62,346 nt of DNA, taken from positions 1 through 62,346 of IMG/VR virus record IMGVR_UViG_3300036790_000248; one strand, written 5' to 3'. The position numbers were made by a program, and so were the translations under genes. Shown here one piece after another: positions 57,764 to 62,346 of this stretch. The first letter of the stretch is position 1. Every line of letters begins with the position of its first letter. The stretch comes from a virus. The notes beneath the pieces are model-generated. The model was not told where the DNA came from and searched no databases. It worked only from the letters and a program-made list of their open reading frames with translations.

Positions 57764-58201
57764 TTACTGTACGAATCCCGTTACCAGCGCCGAATCGCCA
57801 TTGTTGTCGGCGTCGATATAGAACTGGTAGCCGGAGAATGTGTCCCGCACTCTGGGCGCGCTGCTGATGAATATCGTCTGCCCCGGCAGCAGCACGGCCA
57901 CCATGGCGCCGTAGTCGTCCCGGTTGCCGAGTCCCTGCACGCCCTTACGCATGATATACACGTTGCCTGCGTTGGTCTGAAGGCCGTCTGTGTTGGCCTT
58001 GAATCCCTGAAACATGAGTTGCTGGAAGCACGACGTGTACTCGTCGCTGCTGGCGGTCGTGGCCGTCTCCGGCGCGTTGACCGACGAGGGATCGACCAGT
58101 GACATGATACCGACGGGCGTGCCTGCCGCCGCCACGACGATCAGCCCCAGCGGCCACGTCGGGCCCGACTTCCAGTCCTTCATTACCGATTGCGTCGCCA
58201 T
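57764..58201 (-). CDS. Probable structural protein
   Basis: Encodes 145 residues from ATG 58201 with GAGGAG upstream. A hydrophobic N-terminal stretch (TWPLGLIVVAAAGTPVGIMS) leads to a beta-type domain (GAMVAVLLPGQTIFISSAPR; YQFYIDADNNGDSALVTGF). It resembles small virion decoration proteins. No family is recognised. Confidence 0.55.
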   Translation of the reverse strand: MATQSVMKDWKSGPTWPLGLIVVAAAGTPVGIMSLVDPSSVNAPETATTASSDEYTSCFQQLMFQGFKANTDGLQTNAGNVYIMRKGVQGLGNRDDYGAMVAVLLPGQTIFISSAPRVRDTFSGYQFYIDADNNGDSALVTGFVQ

Positions 58202-58232
58202 GGTGATCTCCTCTTACTCTAACTCGATTGGT

Positions 58233-59915
58233 CTAGCGAATTGCCCATCCTCCGCTGATGGTGACGCCGGAACTGATCTGGCCCGGTGCTGTTGAGGACT
58301 GGGAGAATGCGTTGAGTGCCGCTGCGTAGGTGCCGTCGCCGTGGCCGCCGGGGCAGGTCGGTAAGGTCGCCGAAGTTGGCCCCTGACAGCGCATCCCGTA
58401 CACCGCGCCCGGATAACTTCCGGTTCCGCACGTGCCAGCGCTCTCGATACAGTAAGTCGGATCGAAGGCAAGCGCGGCGTCGAAAGCGTATAACTCCAAC
58501 GTCGAAAGGTGCCGAGATTTGGCGTACGGCAGATAGGCGACCAAACTGCCCGTGCTGGATCTGGTTCCACCTGCGCCCTGAAAACCGGGGACTCCGGTAA
58601 GCCCGCTTTGCCAAATACAGGAACCGTTATAGACCGCGGTCGGATCGGAACGGTCGATCTGCTGGCCTTCAATCGGCTGCGTACCGGGACTGACGCTGCC
58701 GCCGCTGTAGTAGTTGGCCGCAGAGGTTACCCAATCGGCAGATGAGTAAGGGGGAGGCGGAGTTGCGCTGCACTTGTCGGTTGCTTGGAGTCCTTGCGAG
58801 CCGAATCCGTTGCGATGCCCGCCCGCGTTCGAGGCCGCAATGGCGTACCCGGCCTGCGCGTCGGCGTAAGAGTAGTCCGGCGAGGAGCCCGTCCAGCCGG
58901 GATTCATCGAGTTGATGACCTGAAATGTCGGGTTCAGGGTAGCCATGTAATTGATGGAATTCTGAATCCATGCGAGCCATGTTGTCTTTGCCTGCGCCTG
59001 CGAGGCATACCCCGGAAACCCGTCCGCAACCATCTGGTCCGGGCAGAGCATGACCACTTCCCCGCCACGCGCCGCTGGAAGGCCACGCGAGTAGCTGATT
59101 TGGGAGACGTTGGCGGAGTGATTGAAGTGATAGACCAGAGCCGCCTCGAACGCCTCCTGCGCCGCCGTGTAGCCCGCATCCGTAGGCACGAACCAAGACT
59201 GCACCTGCGACTCAGAGAATCCCGATCCGGTCGCAGTCACGGCATTGGTGGCCCCAGAGTGGTACGTCCATGAGGTCGGAGTGGCAGCGATAATTTGCAC
59301 CCCAGCCTGAGTCGTGATATTGAATGTTGAGTCGGTGAATCCGTAGGTCCAAACGGTGTCGCCCGCGTTGTACGAGTTATTCTGCGTGACCGTGGCGACA
59401 TCGGAACCGCCGGTCAGCCGCGAAGCGCTGGTGATCGCTACGCCCGCATCCTGCGAGCAGGAGTCCTTCGCCACGTTGATGTAATGCTGGGTTCCGGCAA
59501 CAGTCGTCCACGCACTCGTCGTCAGGTAGTACGGTGTGGCGGAATTTGGCCCGTTGGTCTGGGAGGTCGTTAAAATGTTGACCTTCTTCCCGGCAGTGAA
59601 CCACTGCGCCAAGGTCGCGTCCGCGCTCGTCCAGTCATAAGTGTGGTAGAGCGTCGGGAAGGTCGCGTCTTGCTGGCAGATGTCCGTGCCAGTCGGGGCG
59701 CATGGAGTGGTCAGCGCGGCAGCCGTGGTCGTTTCGACCGAGGCCCATGATGGCCCGTCCGTCACGCCAAGGATGGTAGCCTGTGTCAGCACGTAAGTCT
59801 TGAAATGCGTGTTTCCTGTCCCTGATTCGGGAGGGCCGACTACGTAGACGGAAGGCGCCTGCGCCGCCGCGAGCGAGGCGACGAGGATGAGTGCGAGATG
59901 GAGCACTTTCCGCAT
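58233..59915 (-). CDS. Secreted hydrolase-like protein (putative glycosidase)
   Basis: Encodes 560 residues from ATG 59915. The signal peptide MRKVLHLALILVASLAAAQA precedes a barrel-like protein: HFNHSANVSQISYSRGLPAA, RGGEVVMLCPD, FQVINSMNPGWTG and NGFGSQGLQ resemble strand ends of glycoside hydrolases, with Glu in RGGE a possible catalytic residue. It follows the second fibre-like gene directly, as 9836..11491 follows the first. It has no clear ribosome site and is probably coupled. Substrate and activity are unknown. Confidence 0.62.
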   Translation of the reverse strand: MRKVLHLALILVASLAAAQAPSVYVVGPPESGTGNTHFKTYVLTQATILGVTDGPSWASVETTTAAALTTPCAPTGTDICQQDATFPTLYHTYDWTSADATLAQWFTAGKKVNILTTSQTNGPNSATPYYLTTSAWTTVAGTQHYINVAKDSCSQDAGVAITSASRLTGGSDVATVTQNNSYNAGDTVWTYGFTDSTFNITTQAGVQIIAATPTSWTYHSGATNAVTATGSGFSESQVQSWFVPTDAGYTAAQEAFEAALVYHFNHSANVSQISYSRGLPAARGGEVVMLCPDQMVADGFPGYASQAQAKTTWLAWIQNSINYMATLNPTFQVINSMNPGWTGSSPDYSYADAQAGYAIAASNAGGHRNGFGSQGLQATDKCSATPPPPYSSADWVTSAANYYSGGSVSPGTQPIEGQQIDRSDPTAVYNGSCIWQSGLTGVPGFQGAGGTRSSTGSLVAYLPYAKSRHLSTLELYAFDAALAFDPTYCIESAGTCGTGSYPGAVYGMRCQGPTSATLPTCPGGHGDGTYAAALNAFSQSSTAPGQISSGVTISGGWAIR

Positions 59916-59916
59916 G

Positions 59917-61359
59917 TTAATTAGTCTGCGTTAACTGGCAGGAGGCGTTCGCCCCTACCGTGATGTTGTTCGTCCCGTTGGCCGCAGTCTGTAACGTTAG
60001 AGCTGTACCGGAGGCCGTGGCGCCGTTCTGTATATTCGCGGCTACATGCACCCATTCTCCAGCCGCCGCCGCGCCGGAAGCGCCGGTCTTGGTTCCGTAG
60101 GCCGTTTGCGCCAAGGTCGTGATCTGCGCGTAAGCACCCGCCGCGCCGATAGGGCCGTCCGCCTCAAGGCTGTAGGAAGTCGCGGTGCCCGGCCCGCCAA
60201 GGCAGAACTGCAAAGTAGCCGAGGCCGCAAAAGTGACAGGTACCTCACACTTCAATACGTATCGCTTATTCGCTGCGATGTTCCACGTCATGCTCGTAAC
60301 GTTGGTACAAGTTGCCGTTGACTGAGCGGTCATTGCAGCTGTCAGGAAACCAGCACCCAGATCGACGAACCCGGCAGTCGTTCCCGCCGTGCCTGCGGTG
60401 GTTGTTGTGAACGATCCCGCCGCAGGAGTCGTGTTGCCGATGGCTGCCGGAGCGGCCCAGTTCTTGCCGACCAGAAGGCTGGCGTTCTGCGAGCCGTTGT
60501 CTGCGAAGTAATTCGTGCCGTCACTGCAAACGGTCGCTCGCGAGGCCACCTGCGCCGAGGAGGGAGCAGTCATCGTCACGCTCGTCACCGCGCCGTTAAT
60601 GTTCTGGCCGCTACGAGCGATGGTCAGCACGCCGTTGCCATAGTTGACGACGTTGATGCACTGTGCTGCCGGAGGCTGCGAGCCGGAGGCGACAAGCGTA
60701 ATCGTAAAGGTACCGGACGCCGCGTAAATCGTGCAGTGGTTGGCGAAGTCGGCAGCCGTAACCTGGTAGGTCGCCGTTTGCGGGTTGATGCAACCTAACG
60801 CGGAAGTTGGTAAATTCATCAACGATGTGAACTCACTTCCGCCATGAATAGAGGCCACGTATCCTGAAGTCGAATCAGAGCGGATGTAACTTTGGCTAGC
60901 TTGCGGTGATCCCGCTACGGAGTTCTCCGTCGCTGCCATGCAGCCAGTCGCCGATCCGCAAGCCGTCGGAGGAGACGCGCCGACTGCGAACCCTGCCCCC
61001 GTATAGCCGAGAGTCGTGCCCGTGTCGGTGAGCAGCGTGTCACCCCCAAGGGTAGTCGGGCCCGTGTAGATCGCCAGCTGAGTCGCGGTGCCGGGAGTGA
61101 TCGTCCCACTACCTCCACCGCAAGGCGTGCCCGCATCCTGAATCTGTGTGTTGGAGAAGAAGCTGGAGCAATCCCCCGGCGTGATCGCGCCTTTCGTGGT
61201 CACAGTGCCGCCCGACGCCGACCCTTGTGCGGATGCCAAAGGGACGGCGGCTCCCATTACCAACCCAGCCAACAGGATAAAGGTTGCCGCCGCGTAACGC
61301 ATGCGGCCAGCATAACGGGAAAGTGGCGCGGAATCAATCGGATTCATGTCGTACCTCAT
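59917..61359 (-). CDS. Fibre-like protein with Sec signal peptide (second copy type)
   Basis: Encodes 480 residues from ATG 61359, overlapping the previous gene by four bases; ATG 61302 would give 461. The signal peptide AAATFILLAGLVMGAAVPLA ends SAQ. A Thr/Ser/Gly-rich beta-repeat body follows, and a C-terminal domain (NIAANKRYVLKCEVPVTFAA; EWVHVAANIQNG) has the look of jelly-roll fibre tips and a pattern like the end of 11476..13569. It is probably a receptor-binding or surface-attached fibre. Confidence 0.68.
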   Translation of the reverse strand: MRYDMNPIDSAPLSRYAGRMRYAAATFILLAGLVMGAAVPLASAQGSASGGTVTTKGAITPGDCSSFFSNTQIQDAGTPCGGGSGTITPGTATQLAIYTGPTTLGGDTLLTDTGTTLGYTGAGFAVGASPPTACGSATGCMAATENSVAGSPQASQSYIRSDSTSGYVASIHGGSEFTSLMNLPTSALGCINPQTATYQVTAADFANHCTIYAASGTFTITLVASGSQPPAAQCINVVNYGNGVLTIARSGQNINGAVTSVTMTAPSSAQVASRATVCSDGTNYFADNGSQNASLLVGKNWAAPAAIGNTTPAAGSFTTTTAGTAGTTAGFVDLGAGFLTAAMTAQSTATCTNVTSMTWNIAANKRYVLKCEVPVTFAASATLQFCLGGPGTATSYSLEADGPIGAAGAYAQITTLAQTAYGTKTGASGAAAAGEWVHVAANIQNGATASGTALTLQTAANGTNNITVGANASCQLTQTN

Positions 61360-61652
61360 GGCTTGTATACAATCTGGCCGCTGGCTCCGTCGTAAGTCAG
61401 GCGGTCGCCGTCGTTGGGCGTCATGGCCTTGACGAAGAGGCCACCGATTTTCGTCGTCGATGGGCCGTTGGCGACCTGCGACGCGAGGTCGGAGTGCTTC
61501 TTCGTCATCGTCGCCAACTGGCCCTGCGTCTCTTTCAGCCGATCCTGCAACGAATACACATGGTCGAACAGCAGCCGGAAGTCGTTGTGCAGATCCTTCG
61601 TCTTTGTCGGCGACGGGTAGTAGCGATTCTGTTGCGGGTCAACTTTGGGCAT
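61356..61652 (-). CDS. Small coiled-coil protein
   Basis: Ninety-eight residues from ATG 61652. A coiled coil (DHVYSLQDRLKETQGQLATM) is followed by a short beta module ending LTYDGASGQIVYKP, a pattern of trimeric fibre-attachment or tail accessory proteins. It overlaps the glycosyltransferase gene upstream by 14 bases and the fibre gene downstream by four. Confidence 0.62.
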   Translation of the reverse strand: MPKVDPQQNRYYPSPTKTKDLHNDFRLLFDHVYSLQDRLKETQGQLATMTKKHSDLASQVANGPSTTKIGGLFVKAMTPNDGDRLTYDGASGQIVYKP

Positions 61653-62346
61653 TCGCGCCTCCCGCGTCCCGTGGCCGCATCGGGTACGAGTCCTCGGCCA
61701 GACGGTAGACGCGCCCGTCCTGCCCCCAGTGGTCGCACAGCACGCCGCCGTGCGCCATCATGCGGAACCCCGCGTTGCGCAGGCGGTAGCAGAAATACAT
61801 ATCGTCCGTCCACTCCGTCGACAGCGGCAGGGCGTCGCCATTACGGTACAGGCCCAGCGACCGGGCATGCTCGACGCCGTGCACGTCCACGAACCACGGC
61901 TCCGGGAGATCGTCGAACACGGAGAGCCGGATCATCATGCAGCCCGTGGCGACGGCCTGACACTCGAACACATCGCCGCGCTTCCACCGCCAGTACGGCC
62001 CGATGCCGTAATCCTGAAACACCAGCGGTACCGCGGGATCGGATTTCGTGGTGTAGATGCCGCCCACCACCGCTACGTCCTCGTCGGCGTTCTCCAGTAC
62101 GTACTGTAACTTTTGCATCGCGTCCGGCGGCGGCACGGTGTCGTCGTCAAGGAACATGCCCCACCTGGCGCCGTAGCTCCGGGCCTGCTTGACCAGCGCA
62201 GTGCGCGCCGGGCCGCGATCCATGTCCTTGATCGAGAGGATGGCATGGCGGCAGTTGGCCAGCGGGGCCAGCAGAGAGAGCCCGATGCCCCACTCCGGTG
62301 GCTGGAAACGCAGCGAGCCGTCGCCGTTGCGCGACACGGTCGGCAG
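61639..62346 (-). CDS. Methyltransferase-glycosyltransferase, C-terminal part (starts at 923)
   Basis: The open frame enters from the right edge and, through the terminal repeat, is the second half of the gene starting at 923. Residues about 245-492 form a GT-A glycosyltransferase: MFLDDDTVPP carries the metal-binding DxD (324-326), then VGGIYTTK, ATGCMMIR, EWTDDMYFCYRLRNAGF and LCDHWG, which fit a GT2-like fold acting on a nucleotide-sugar. The internal GTG at 62337 is an artefact of the truncated frame, not the true start. Confidence 0.88.
   Translation of the reverse strand: MPTVSRNGDGSLRFQPPEWGIGLSLLAPLANCRHAILSIKDMDRGPARTALVKQARSYGARWGMFLDDDTVPPPDAMQKLQYVLENADEDVAVVGGIYTTKSDPAVPLVFQDYGIGPYWRWKRGDVFECQAVATGCMMIRLSVFDDLPEPWFVDVHGVEHARSLGLYRNGDALPLSTEWTDDMYFCYRLRNAGFRMMAHGGVLCDHWGQDGRVYRLAEDSYPMRPRDAGGANAQS
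62195..62346. repeat. Terminal direct repeat, right copy
   Basis: Repeats bases 1..152 with one difference (G at 62247 for T at 53), which changes one codon between His and Asn in the spanning gene. Confidence 0.97.

Noticed and set aside
1-62346. tRNA genes, CRISPR arrays, integrase, transposase and attachment sites
   Set aside because: Looked for and not seen; no cloverleaf-like T-loop pattern, regularly spaced repeats, or recombinase motifs.

Overview
This window is a complete or near-complete genome of a tailed double-stranded DNA phage (Caudoviricetes). It has the gene content of a short-tailed (podovirus-like) virus: large terminase, portal, scaffold, capsid, adaptor and nozzle-like proteins and three internal (ejection-type) virion proteins, but no recognisable tape-measure protein. 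The first 152 bases recur at 62195..62346 with one mismatch. Joining the ends turns two open-ended minus-strand reading frames into one uninterrupted 492-codon gene, so the molecule is circular or circularly permuted with about 62,194 unique bases. I see no integrase, excisionase, CI-type repressor, tRNA gene or CRISPR array, so a strictly lytic life style is likely but not proven. The DNA is GC-rich. A secreted protein built of GloVer-type repeats (42905..44125), a family I know mainly from Acidobacteriota, hints at an acidobacterial host; this is inference.

Layout. The late block is on the minus strand and, on the circle, runs from 27.5 kb down through 1, across the junction and on to 53.5 kb. 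In transcription order it holds: small leading genes (27359..24884), a possible small terminase subunit and the large terminase (24702..21700), portal (21036..19009), small basic peptides, scaffold and major capsid (18596..15786), probable decoration proteins (15746..14685), a head-tail adaptor (14585..13566), a first set of signal-peptide proteins (fibre-like, glycosidase-like, collagen-like; 13569..9276), a lysis cassette of small membrane proteins plus an M15 peptidase endolysin (9276..7154), two large tail proteins (6375..1080), and a methyltransferase-glycosyltransferase across the junction. After the junction come a second fibre-like plus hydrolase-like signal-peptide pair (61359..58233), a structural protein, a GNAT-like protein and three internal virion proteins (57751..53536).

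The early and middle block is on the plus strand from 28.3 to 52.3 kb. It begins with many small overlapping genes (zinc-ribbon proteins, DNA-methylase-like genes, a J-domain protein, winged-helix, MazG-like, lipoproteins, a Thg1-like protein). It ends with a replication and recombination operon: ribbon-helix-helix regulator, RecA-fold (Sak4-like) ATPase, HNH endonuclease, Pif1/RecD-like helicase and a uracil-DNA-glycosylase-like domain fused to a family A DNA polymerase. Two Fe-S, Cas4/RecB-like nuclease candidates flank this set (32845..34461 plus and 52286..53371 minus). One minus-strand gene (31092..32159), possibly a diverged replication initiator, interrupts the early block.

Control. 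A roughly 700-base divergent non-coding region (27.6-28.3 kb) separates the blocks and is a candidate origin and control centre. Its two outward promoters each carry the same 11-base element exactly 7 bases upstream of TTGACA. Five TTGACA promoters (27.57 minus, 28.31 plus, 32.40 plus, 44.16 plus, 18.76 minus) all have ACTTT-like sequence immediately upstream, suggesting a phage- or host-specific extended -35 box. The most unusual biology is the set of late, virion-region proteins with Sec signal peptides, arranged twice as fibre-like then hydrolase-like.
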